Positions 46,648-56,616 of a stretch of DNA of 56,616 nucleotides are shown here, in pieces; the first letter of the stretch is position 1; each line of letters opens with the position of its first letter. Location: assembly GCA_025765615.1 (NCBI GenBank), contig JAIVFJ010000366.1, positions 1 through 56,616 of the forward strand, given 5' to 3'. The position numbers were made by a program, and so were the translations under genes. The notes below the pieces were generated by a model. The model made no database searches, was not told where the DNA came from, and saw only the letters and a program-made list of their open reading frames with translations. The stretch comes from Zopfochytrium polystomum. Its lineage: Eukaryota > Chytridiomycota > Chytridiomycetes > Chytridiales > Chytridiaceae.

Positions 46648-47677
46648 ATGGACGTTGACTGGAACCTTGTCGCACAGCCAATCCTGCGGCTCTCTCCCAG
46701 TCGCTCGGCATTCCGATCACGCTTTGTCAGTCATTTCGGTGTGTCCTCCGAAGTATGCGTCAAACTTTGGGCAAAACTTCACGCCAAAACTGTCACGTTT
46801 GAGCCAAGACATCTGCTCTGGGCGCTGTACTTCCTCAAGTGCTACCCAACCCAACCACAAGCAGCCTCTCTTCTCAAGTGCGATGAGAAGACCTTCTCGA
46901 AGTGGTGCGACAGGGCTGTTGATGCTCTTGCGGAGATGGATGTCGTGAGTAGTTTTCGTTAATGCACCAGTTTGAGCTTCTAAAATTTCATGGAAGATCC
47001 ACCTTGAAGATCGCTTCATCGATTGGCGCTCCTCTGAGCTGACAATGTACGTTGATGGTATCGACTGCCGGATTCGCGAGCAAGTGATAGTCGACTCAGG
47101 TGACTACAGCCACAAGTTCAACGGCCCTGGGATGCGCTATGTGATTGCGACAGCAACTGGCACGGGGCGAATTGTTTTTGTTTCAACTGGCTATCCCTGC
47201 GGCACCAACCACGATCGCACCATTGCTGCTATGGACCTCATTCCCAAGATTTGCGCAGGAGAGACCATTGGCGGAGATTCGGGCTTCAGAGGCCTGCCAC
47301 AGATCATAACGAAAATGGCAGCAGCAAAAACGTTGAATGAGAAGATTTTGAGGCGTGCTCTCTCCCTTTTTCAATCCCACCACGAGAATGTCAACGGCTG
47401 CGTGAAAGACTTCGATATACTGGCCGCACCATTCCGACATGACCGCAGCCGCCATCCTGTTTTCTTTAACGCAGTGGCTCGTGTTGTGCAGGTGATGATG
47501 GGTGGAGAGGCGCGGTGGCCGGTCATCCCAAAAATTCATGCCTTGTTCGGGCCAAATCCCGTTTTGACGGGATCATCCAAGTGGGGAAATCGAAAAAAGA
47601 AGGAAACGGGCAGAAGGCGAAAGCGGCTTGTTTTGAACAAGCCAAGAACAGAAAATTTGTCGCTTCCAGTGAAATAA
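46648..47677 (+). CDS. DDE transposase of the Harbinger element (DDE_Tnp_4 type)
   Basis: Exons 46648-46944 and 46997-47677 (GTGAGT donor) join in phase 0, giving 325 residues ending VK and TAA. The N-terminal part is a helix-turn-helix (LWALYFLKCYPTQPQAASLL, then CDEKTFSKW). The catalytic core has YVDGIDCRI with the first Asp, YSHKFNGPGMRYVIA, GYPCGTNHDRTIA, GGDSGFRGL with the second Asp, and HHENVNGCVKDFDILAAPFRH with the Glu, then HPVFFNAVARVVQV. All three acidic residues are present, so the enzyme looks intact. The tail is Lys/Arg-rich. The family cuts and pastes DNA with 3-base target duplications. Confidence 0.88.
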
Positions 47678-47744
47678 AAAATTTCCGGTGCGGGTGAACC
47701 TTTTCCCGGGTCCCCCTGGAAGGCTTCTCCGCCGACCAGCCTCT

Positions 47745-48128
47745 TGGGTTGGGCTGCCTCACCGCATTTTGAAATCAATACAAAATCTAGCTGATGTAAG
47801 CGACGAGTCCTTTGCTATTCTCTCAGCGTGCGTGTTCGGTACATTGGTACAAACTATAGTCTGCATGAAAAATACTGCGCTGATAAGAGGCCTTGGTATC
47901 TTGTAAGAATTTCCGAAAACGGCAGGGAACAAGCGGCGTATGGACAATGTCGAGCTTGGTGTTCCCAAAAAAAAACCAAAAAAAAAAAAAAAAAAAAACA
48001 ACAGCACACACGCAGTTCCGGCGGATCGTTTACCCGCCTTCGATCGCACCGCCGACAGATTCGCACCGAATTCAACCCCCCCCAAAAGCCAGCCAGGGAA
48101 CGCCACCCATGCGTTCCAACCTCCCCTG
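47745..48128. other. Spacer with A-run
   Basis: Holds an A-run of about 20 bases near 47978-47997; no gene is seen. Confidence 0.5.
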
Positions 48129-49468
<1,340 letters not shown>

Positions 49469-50225
49469 CGTGGAGGGTCGGTCGCCTGCGTTGAGGAAGA
49501 GCAGGCCGGAGGAACGCGAAGAAATTGGAAGAGGGAGGATGGGGAGGGGGAACTTTACGTCAGCGCGAATGAATGGCAAACCCGTGGACGAGATTTGACG
49601 TTGGCGCGGGCAGAACAAGTTTGAGAGACGGTGGGGGAGCGGACGGCCAAGCCCTCACCAGCTTCCGCTTCCGTGGAGCTTCCGTCGCGGTCGCGCTCGT
49701 CAAAGTGATCGTCGTCGTCATCATCCGACAAGACGAGGAACGACCGTTTTCATCGTCGACGTTGGTTGGAGTTCTCTTTGCCTCGAATTTTAACGAGCCG
49801 TGACAAACGCGCGATCTGAAGCGTGGCAGGGATCGCAAGTCGACCTCCTCGACGCAACCGTCTTTTTGGACCTCGTGTTCTGGGTTGCTCGCTCGTCAGC
49901 CTGCGCGTCGTCGAGTTCGGAAGGCACCGTCGTCCTCTCCCGGCCGCGTCAGCTCCCCAAGCAGCAGCAGCCCTTCTTCGCACCCCGTTTCTTTCGTCTC
50001 GAAAACCAGTCATCTTCTTTTCTCTCTGTCGCGCAGGCCCGCCCATCTTCTCTCTCTGTCTCTCTCTTCGTCTCTTGCCGTTTCTGTCTGCTTCCCGATT
50101 GGTCCGTTTTCTGCAATGCTGAACGAGGTTCTGTTTTGGAAAATCGAATTGGAATAAAAAAAAATTTGTCTCTCTGTTTGTCACCCAATCCCACACACAT
50201 ACATACTCACTCACTCTCTCTCGCA

Positions 50226-50259
<34 letters not shown>

Positions 50260-51013
50260 CTCTCTCTCTCTCGGTCTGTTTCTCTCTCTCTCCTGAATTC
50301 TCTTTTTGGAGCATTTTTGCCCGCTTCAATGCCAGCAATCCGCCTGTCTTCAGCCGTGGATCCAGCCTGCACATTTCAGTCGGGTCTGTCTGTCTCACTG
50401 TCGGTCCGTCTTCCAGCCAGCGCGACCGGCGTGTTTGTCTCGCTTGTTTCATTTTGTGTCTGTTTGATCATGTCCGCCCTGGCACTGTCCATGTTGCTAT
50501 CAAGTGGACAATACAGCTCAGCAAGAAGGGCCGCCGACGCCTTGGCGCTTCTCCAAATTCACTGTGGGATTCGAAATGGAGAGGGTGAGGGGTGTGTGGT
50601 GTGTGTGTGTGTGTGTGGGGGAAAAAAGGGCGAGAGAGGGTCGAGAGTGCACACTGCCAGTAAGCGTGATTGCCTCATGTTTTGCTGACTTCTTGGGTGA
50701 AATTTTTTTTTCTTTCTCCATTTTGGGCGGCGGAAGCAGGAAGCTCTGCCCATATTCTGTTTAGGGCAAACAAGGTTTCCGCCGGGAGACCGCTTATTTG
50801 GCTGGGTCCGACTTCAGCGACTGCGCATTTTTCAGGGGCCTTTTTTTTTTCTTCCTTCCATCGACCTGGCAGACTCACATGTTAGAAATCTAATCCCGTA
50901 CAACATACATTACGTTCGATACGTGACACACTCATGATAAGAAAGTTTGGATCTGTTGGGAGATCCAACAAGCTGTGACAAAATTGCAGAGGAATCAAAC
51001 CCAATGTTGGTAA

Positions 51014-51047
<34 letters not shown>

Positions 51048-51529
51048 CGCCCTGAAACGTCGTTCATTGACTATCATCGGAGGTTCAACAGTCAGATCAA
51101 CCCGCACGTCACGGTCATTGCCGGGCCGCTCGTACGTGTCACCGTGTCACCGTACACCAACCTTACGTACGATCTCGACTATGTGATTACGTTCGAGGAC
51201 CGTCGACCGTGCTCAGGGTCTCTTGTGTCGTCGTGGACCAGGAGATTCACTCGGCGCCTGAGCTGAAGGGTGCTTGTGAGGGCCTCATCGACTTGTCTGG
51301 GACTTACCAGGGTAAACGACTACAGGGTTTGGTCTCATCGAGTATCACGCAGTTTGATGAAATCGCCAGTGTGCTGAAGGTTTCGCTTGTTTAACTCTTC
51401 TTTGTTGTCCCTGGCTTGAACACTCCTCGAATAAGCTCCTTCTCGAACATCTCCTTTCACCACAAATGTAGCTGCCACGGTGATCCAACATGAAACAGCA
51501 TTTCTTAAGGCCATTTATTAAAAAGAGCC
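49469..51529. other. Spacer with microsatellites and uncertain exons
   Basis: Contains (CA)n-(CT)n at about 50224-50271 and T-runs at 50700-50712 and 51018-51047. A possible first exon at 50470-50585 (MSALALSMLLSSGQYSSARR, followed by a GTGAGG) and a protein-like stretch near 51100-51200 (VIAGPLVRVTVSPYTNLTYD) could not be joined into a gene. Confidence 0.4.
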
Positions 51530-52372
51530 TCAAACAGTGAAGGGATACCGCTCGCAAAACTCGTTCTTCGACATCCTCTCTCCATGAACTTTGCACAGCT
51601 CCGTCACCCGTTCGTTCAGCTCCTCCAGCGTCATCGGCCGCGTGCACTGGATCGAGTGGTGGTCCGTGTGCTCGTGCAGGATGACCAGCTCCGGCGGCAG
51701 CTCCAGGCCCTCCGGGAGACGGTAGATCACCGTGTTGCGCGCGCGAAAGTTGCGGACGAGCTCTTGGAGGAAGGCGCCGTTCGGTCGAACTGAGGCGCCG
51801 TTGGGGCCTACAGGATCGAAAGAGAAAAAGAAAAAAGGTGGGGAGTTCAAGTCATGGGTGAGCGTCTTCGTTTTTGTGTCGTCGTGGTTGGGCGAGTCTG
51901 TACCTTCAAAGTTTGGACCGTCCCTAGGGTGGACCATCCCGTCCTCGGCGACGACCAGATCGTACGACGGCCGGCCCAAATAGAACTGGGCGGCGTAGTC
52001 CCTGAGGACGACCTTGTCCGTGTTGTTGATGCGGAACAGGTCGACGGGCACCACGCGGTGGCGCCCGAGCAGAGGCGGCTGGGTCTTCATGGGCGGCGGA
52101 ACCGGTCGCGGGTTGTTGCCGTCGGCGGCTGGGGCGGTCCCGGGGCCGGGGGAGGGAGCGGCCGACGAGCGGGGCCGCGATGGTTTTGAAGGAGCGCGGA
52201 GGGCGCGGCGATGCTGCAGTAGTAGTGGCGGGAGGAGGAGGGAGCAGTGTTGACTGGGGACGATCGTCGGCGCCGGCGGCGACAACAGCGCCGTTGCAGG
52301 CAACTGTCGAGACGCCTTGACAAGGACCGATGAGGAGAAGGAGAACGCGCGGGTGGTGGTCGCTGTCGTCAT
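51530..52372 (-). CDS. Tse2-type ADP-ribosyltransferase-like protein
   Basis: Exons 52372-51904 and 51807-51530 (GTACAG donor, TGTAG acceptor) give 248 residues ending in TGA. The C-terminal half matches the Tse2-like ADP-ribosyltransferase family known from bacterial type VI effectors and many fungi: VVPVDLFRINNTD, YDLVVAEDGMVHPRDGPNFE, PNGASVRPNG, VIYRLPEGLELPPELVILHE, HSIQCTRPMTLEELNERV. The N-terminal 90 residues are basic, Ser/Pro-rich, without acidic residues at first (TTATTTRAFSFSSSVLVKAS), and could be a mitochondrial or secretion signal. The family attaches ADP-ribose to targets or acts as a toxin in bacteria; in fungi the function is unknown. No neighbouring immunity gene was recognised. 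A GTG upstream is a less likely start. Confidence 0.78.
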   Translation of the reverse strand: MTTATTTRAFSFSSSVLVKASRQLPATALLSPPAPTIVPSQHCSLLLPPLLLQHRRALRAPSKPSRPRSSAAPSPGPGTAPAADGNNPRPVPPPMKTQPPLLGRHRVVPVDLFRINNTDKVVLRDYAAQFYLGRPSYDLVVAEDGMVHPRDGPNFEGTDSPNHDDTKTKTLTHDLNSPPFFFFSFDPVGPNGASVRPNGAFLQELVRNFRARNTVIYRLPEGLELPPELVILHEHTDHHSIQCTRPMTLEELNERVTELCKVHGERMSKNEFCERYPFTV

Positions 52373-52444
52373 TTGGGTTCTTTGCAAGAATTGCTTTTTC
52401 ACCTCGTGTTTCGCAGATCCGAAGGGGCTCTCCTTCGACTCTAA

Positions 52445-52485
<41 letters not shown>

Positions 52486-53019
52486 CGCAACACGGCAATC
52501 ACACAGGCGGTTGCCTAACGTCGCGCTACTTCGGCAAAAAGGGGAAGGCTCGCAGAAAAGGAAAAGAAAGAAAAAAAACGATCGAAGGTGTTGGTTCCCA
52601 CCTGGCTTTGGCAGGCGTCCAGCCGGCGCAACGGAAAAGAAAAAAAAAAAAAATAGCGCGCGCTTGAGAGAAGGGACGCGACACAGCGAGCTTTGGGTCT
52701 GCTAGTAAAAGGTTAGTGCTCTTAATACCTGAGCGTGCTTTGACATGCGGAAATATGGAGGCCCGTGGATCGTTTCCTTTGCAGACACCAACAAAGTAAG
52801 AGCCTTGCAATCCAAGGATCCTTTATTTGAATCAATCTTGACCTTCCGCGAAACTGGAACGTTTCATTTCAATGTCGGGCTCCTGGGCCGAGAAAGTGAT
52901 AATTCGTAAAATGCAGAGACAGCCATACCTTGGCATCTAGAAGCAGAGACTAGTTTGCAGAAGTCAATCGCTCATCGCCAACTCTGTTACCTATTCAACT
53001 GAATACCGCCGTCAAGGCC
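52373..53019. other. Spacer with T-run, no gene seen
   Basis: A pure T-run of about 34 bases at 52448-52481 lies just upstream of the Tse2-like gene; the remainder has no coding signal. Confidence 0.6.
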
Positions 53020-53973
53020 ATGCCTTCTGAGCCGAGCGTAGATGACATCCTCTACCGCTTTGCGACAGCAATAGCGCTGCTCAACCTGCTGGGCACGTCG
53101 ATCAGCGTCGCGATAAGACTCTGCGCAAAGCAGCTTGACGCGCGCTCCTATCGCGGGACGCAAGTAATGACAAGCGCCGGAGGAGTCAACTTTCTGATTG
53201 TCGCGTTCGCCGCCAGCGCGCTTTACGCGATCAAAGCCGTGGTCGCGCAGATCTACCACGACGTGCGGTTCCTCGTGGCCCAGGTGCGCTACTTTGCCGT
53301 CTACGCGCTGCTGAACCTGCCGACGGCCATGCTCTACGTCCTGTACGAGCGCCGCCTCGCCGCGTTCTTCTCGATTTCCGGGAAGCAATCGATCGCGACC
53401 GTCTACTCCTCCGTCCTCGCGGTTCTGATCGCCTTCTACGTCGCCATCACCGTTCTCCTCACCTACGAGCACGTGGCCTACGCCGAGATCGACTCCACCG
53501 GCGGGTACCGCTCCGCCCCGCCGGACGCATGGTATCACCGCGTGATCAACTACGCCGCGGACATGTGCATCGGCGCCACAATTCTCGTCGGCACCACCCA
53601 CGCGCTACTTGACTCTGTTGTTTCCCGCCGCACCGTCGCCCCCGCCTCACCGTACACGCACCCCGCCGCAGAATCCCGCAGCGTCGTCGCGCCAATCTAC
53701 CGCATCCTGCTGGGCTCCGACTGCGCAAAGTTTCTGGTCGTGGCCGCGATCGAGGCGTACAAGCTCGCAAACTCGTCCGACCAGACCGGCGCTCTCGGCG
53801 CGCTGCCCGCCGGGAACGGCGGCCTGCAGCACACGGTCGACGCCGTCAAGATCGCCGTGATGACGCTGAGCCTCTTTGCACCGGTCGAGGTTGCAAGGCA
53901 AGCCGCGAAAAAGTCGCTAGAAGGTGGGAAAGGAGCGATATCTTCCAGGGTGGCTGAAAACGAGCCTGTTTGA
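53020..53973 (+). CDS. Multi-pass membrane protein, unknown family
   Basis: A single exon of 317 residues from ATG 53020 to TGA. Hydrophobic segments include FATAIALLNLLGTSISVAI, GGVNFLIVAFAASALYAI, VRYFAVYALLNLPTAMLYVL, VYSSVLAVLIAFYVAITVLL, DMCIGATILVGTTHALLDSV, and two more near the end, six or seven in all. A short N-terminus, a loop with YAEIDSTGGYRSAPPDAWYH, and a Lys/Gly-rich tail complete it. Size and layout match the protein at 41458-42384. Strong codon bias for G/C third positions supports a real gene. Confidence 0.78.
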   Translation: MPSEPSVDDILYRFATAIALLNLLGTSISVAIRLCAKQLDARSYRGTQVMTSAGGVNFLIVAFAASALYAIKAVVAQIYHDVRFLVAQVRYFAVYALLNLPTAMLYVLYERRLAAFFSISGKQSIATVYSSVLAVLIAFYVAITVLLTYEHVAYAEIDSTGGYRSAPPDAWYHRVINYAADMCIGATILVGTTHALLDSVVSRRTVAPASPYTHPAAESRSVVAPIYRILLGSDCAKFLVVAAIEAYKLANSSDQTGALGALPAGNGGLQHTVDAVKIAVMTLSLFAPVEVARQAAKKSLEGGKGAISSRVAENEPV

Positions 53974-55450
53974 GTTGGAGGAATTTGGGTTTTGTCAAAA
54001 AACAACTGTTTAGAGATGACTGTAATTAATAGAGTGTGTAACAAACCGGGCAGGGGTGAATCTCAAAATAAGAGGAGCCTGGCCAACGCAATTTCTTGTC
54101 CACGAAACATTGCCACAACTTTCCAGAATAAAGCGAGAAAGCACGAAATGTCTCTGGTTCCTTCACATCGCCGCTGGGCCGACCGGCCAGTCGTAACGCC
54201 CAGCTTATGAGGAACAACCTCAAGAAACAAAACTTTTGGTGGCTGGTCATTTCGCGACCGTCAATCGGCTGTCGGCGCACGGTTCCTCGCCCAACAAGTG
54301 GGGCGCGGGGGGCTTCAAGCTTGGCACGGGTGGGAGGTGGCGGTGACGGGGTTGGAGAATCAGGCGACGGGCGGCCGGGGGCGGCGATTTTGGAGCTCGG
54401 CAGAGGTGCGGATGGTTGCTGCGGGGTTGGCGGGGTGGCTAGAGGAAGTGGAAAAGGAGAAGGCGGTGATCGTACCATGGCGGATAGAGTTGTTTGCCAA
54501 GGAGTCGAGAGACGACTCTCCATTCCAAACGAGCGTGGAGGGGCCTTTCGCGACGCCTGTTTGATTTCAATGATTCAATTTTTTCTTTCTTCCCCCAACC
54601 AACTTGAATGGAAAGACTCCGATCCGAGGCGCCTCGGCCTCCGAGCTGCCGTGCGCGGGCTTGTTTTTGTGTTTTGGGCCCCTCCTCCACGGGTGAGATG
54701 ATGACGGAGGAGACTGCCGCGGCGGCGTTGTTTGTATCTTCTCTCCTTCTGGTGAAGCCGGTATCGCGTTGATTGCCAAAGTGATGCGGGGTGGAACTGA
54801 GAGGCGCCAGCAAAGGCAGGAAGTGTGAGCGTGCCCGCCAGACAGGGAGACGGATTGCGTGCGCTTGCACGTGTGTGTGGTCGAACCGCCGGGCGGCTAT
54901 TGGTACGGTGGGTGGACGAAGACAACGCGTGCGATGTCTCTCCTTGCAAAGAGAAGCGCGCACCCTGCGGACAGAACCAAGACCTCGGCCCCCCTTTCCC
55001 TTTGTTTTTCATTTCTAATCTTACTGGCGGAGGGGATAAACAAAGCGGCATTTGTTTTTTGGCTTCGCAGTGCCGGCTGTTCTTGTTGAGAACAACTTCA
55101 TGCCGGCCTCTCCAGCGATCTACTTGCTCGTGTCTTCGCTCCTCCCTCCGAAAAAAATAAAATAAAATAAGGCGCAAAACCTCTGTGAACAGTGAAAATG
55201 AACGCTCACGATAAGCCTGTCCAAAACACGCCGAAGTTCCGTGCGTCCTCGCAACACCGAGACGCCAGCCTCAGCAGCAGCCGCAAACCCACCCAGCCCG
55301 CACCGGCCGCTCTCGGGCACATCCACAACCCGCCATAACCAGTTCTTCATCAAGCAAAGGTACCTTCAGGTCTTTCCTCACCACAACCTCAACGAAGAAA
55401 GTACACTAAACTCACATCGCAGTCCACTTCCATCCCTCCATCAAGCCCTC
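53974..55450. other. Spacer, no gene resolved
   Basis: Several overlapping frames on both strands, none with a domain. On the minus strand 54500-54250 is Pro/Ser-rich low-complexity sequence. A plus-strand helical stretch near 54410-54480 (MVAAGLAGWLEEVEKEKAVI) could be an exon but has no partners. Confidence 0.4.
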
Positions 55451-55539
55451 AGCCTTCCTCATTGCATCGCAGCGGTCGTCTCCCCCGTGCCTCTCCGCAT
55501 CCCACTCTCACGGTCCCGCCCACGCGCCCTTCCCTGGCG

Positions 55540-56391
55540 AATGGGGAAGCGCCGGCGGATTCTCCGCCCACTTCGCGACTGTGCCTCCGTCCGCCTTGTC
55601 AGCGCAGCGCGGTCTTGCCGAGGCCATTGCACGGGGGGGGTGAGTAAGCTTCGGGAGGGCAGCCAAGGAGACCAACTGTGAGCGAATACGGGAAGATGCG
55701 ACAACCAAAGAAAAATATACGCGTGGGGCGTTGAAGAGCCCCCGTAGCGTCCTTGATGTTTAATTATCTGAAATGCCTCATAGGAGCCCCTGGGACAAGC
55801 CCGCCAACACCTCACAGATTCACCCGAGAGACTGACACTGAATCGTTCTGCTCCTATGCTTCCCTCTGCACAGTCCTCCTTCAGAACGAAGCGTACCACG
55901 CGTTCGAAGCGACACGCAGCACGCAAGTATCATCCGCCCCACTTCCCCACCCTTCGTTTGCGGTTCAACGTTGAATCTGTCAGATTCAGCCCCCTCCAAA
56001 AAACACATCAAGTAGCAAACTCAATAACGACTTCCTCACCCCCTCCCCACTCGCGTCACGAAACCACAGCTCACTGCGACCGCCCTGGGCGACAATCGGC
56101 TCTCTCGCGCAGGCGCCCACTTTCGCCCTGGACAGCAGGACGGAGCCAGAGCAGCCTGAACCACCAGCGAGGACGCCTGACCCTTCAGAAATCAGCCAGC
56201 AGCAAGAACGACGCGGGCGACGGCGGCGGCGGACGAATTTTGAGCGCGTCGCGGTGGCGTTGGAGGTGATGGTTGAGACGCTTGTTCGGGAGCTGGAGGG
56301 GCTTGGGAAAGCGGCAGAAGCGGTGGCGGCGTTGGGGTGTGAGGATGTCCGCAGAGGGACGGAGCGGTTGAGAGACGCTGGCGGGGGGTAA
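55540..56391 (+). CDS. Small coiled-coil protein, family member C (start unresolved)
   Basis: A first exon ending near 55639 (ALSAQRGLAEAIARG) is followed by a run of eight G at the donor. A 53-base exon 55874-55926 encodes LLQNEAYHAFEATRSTQ, and the last exon 56113-56391 has APTFALDSRTEPE, then RRRRTNFERVAVALEVMVET, LVRELEGLGKAAEAVAALG, ending DAGGG and TAA. It aligns with members A and B exon by exon. The first junction closes only if one G of the run is dropped. No in-frame ATG was found for exon 1. Confidence 0.6.
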
Positions 56392-56616
56392 GGAATGTGC
56401 CGCAAGCTTTAGATTTCACACCCTCCCAGTTCGAGTCAGTCTGCGTTTCGGGGTTGGGGCGAATGAATGAAATGATGTCATTTGACCTTGACGATGTCCA
56501 GTGGAGCGTGGACCGAAAGACAGGGTCACGGAGTCAATGACTAAAGGAAAATAAACAGAGACAACGAGCAAAGCAGCAGTCGGAGGGCAAGACCGAGCGA
56601 CAGGGAGAGGGAGACA

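Larger units (their letters stand above)
44818..47716. mobile_element. PIF/Harbinger-like DNA transposon
   Basis: Two divergent genes, a Myb-like accessory protein (minus) and a DDE transposase (plus), lie within about 2.9 kb, the standard two-gene layout of Harbinger elements. Candidate inverted ends are 44818-44851 (GGGGGGCACGGGAAGGGG...) and 47683-47716 (reverse complement GGGGGACCCGGGAAAAGG...), agreeing at 22 of 34 positions by eye. A three-base TWA target duplication could not be found outside these ends, so the true termini may lie a little further out. Confidence 0.7.

Overview
This looks like a nuclear window from a fungus, most likely an early-diverging, chytrid-type one. The genes carry short GT-AG introns (about 50-110 bases). 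They encode fungal protein families (isocyanide synthase, DHA1/DHA2 transporters, an amino-acid/choline permease, a Ctr copper transporter, a class I peroxidase). The intergenic DNA is loaded with (GA)n, (CA)n, (TGTC)n and homopolymer runs. The lineage is an inference from style and gene content; no marker gene is present.

Layout. 1-4.6 kb: decayed repeat DNA with an LTR-like stretch and no convincing host gene. 4.6-6.5 kb: a four-exon DHA2 transporter on the minus strand. 6.5-8.8 kb: microsatellite-rich spacer leading to a DIT1/PvcA-family isocyanide synthase (8.8-10.7 kb). That gene appears to run in frame into a DHA1 major-facilitator transporter (10.8-19.1 kb). The transporter half is split by a complete Ty1/copia element (11623-17995) with visually identical 229-base LTRs and a GCTTG target duplication. 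21.2-22.5 kb: a Ctr-type copper transporter with a Cys-rich N-terminal domain. 23.7-25.8 kb: a six-exon APC permease on the minus strand. It shares a CCAAT-repeat promoter with a divergent gene at 26.7-28.9 kb that joins a class I peroxidase to an EXORDIUM/PHI-1 domain between two membrane segments. 30.1-36.4 kb: a second Ty1/copia element with 377-base LTRs and a GAATT duplication. 36.4-42.4 kb: a probable secreted protein, a membrane protein with two PH-like repeats, a damaged leucine-rich-repeat membrane protein and a 7-TM protein. 43.3-44.1, 48.1-49.5 and 55.5-56.4 kb: three dispersed members of one small coiled-coil family sharing exon structure and intron phase. 44.8-47.7 kb: a PIF/Harbinger-like DNA transposon with divergent Myb-like and DDE genes and a repeated TTCCGGTG octamer. 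51.5-52.4 kb: a Tse2-type ADP-ribosyltransferase-like protein. 53.0-54.0 kb: a second multi-TM protein.

How it fits together. The isocyanide synthase plus transporter would make and export a tyrosine-derived product, as DIT1 and DTR1 do for yeast spore-wall dityrosine precursors. Here both activities seem to sit in one polypeptide, now disrupted. The peroxidase-EXORDIUM protein could act at the cell surface. Several genes show single-base frame breaks (ICS exon 3/4, transporter near 18165, peroxidase near 27543, LRR exon 3/4). This means either an indel-prone assembly or real decay of this repeat-invaded region, and the sequence alone cannot tell which.
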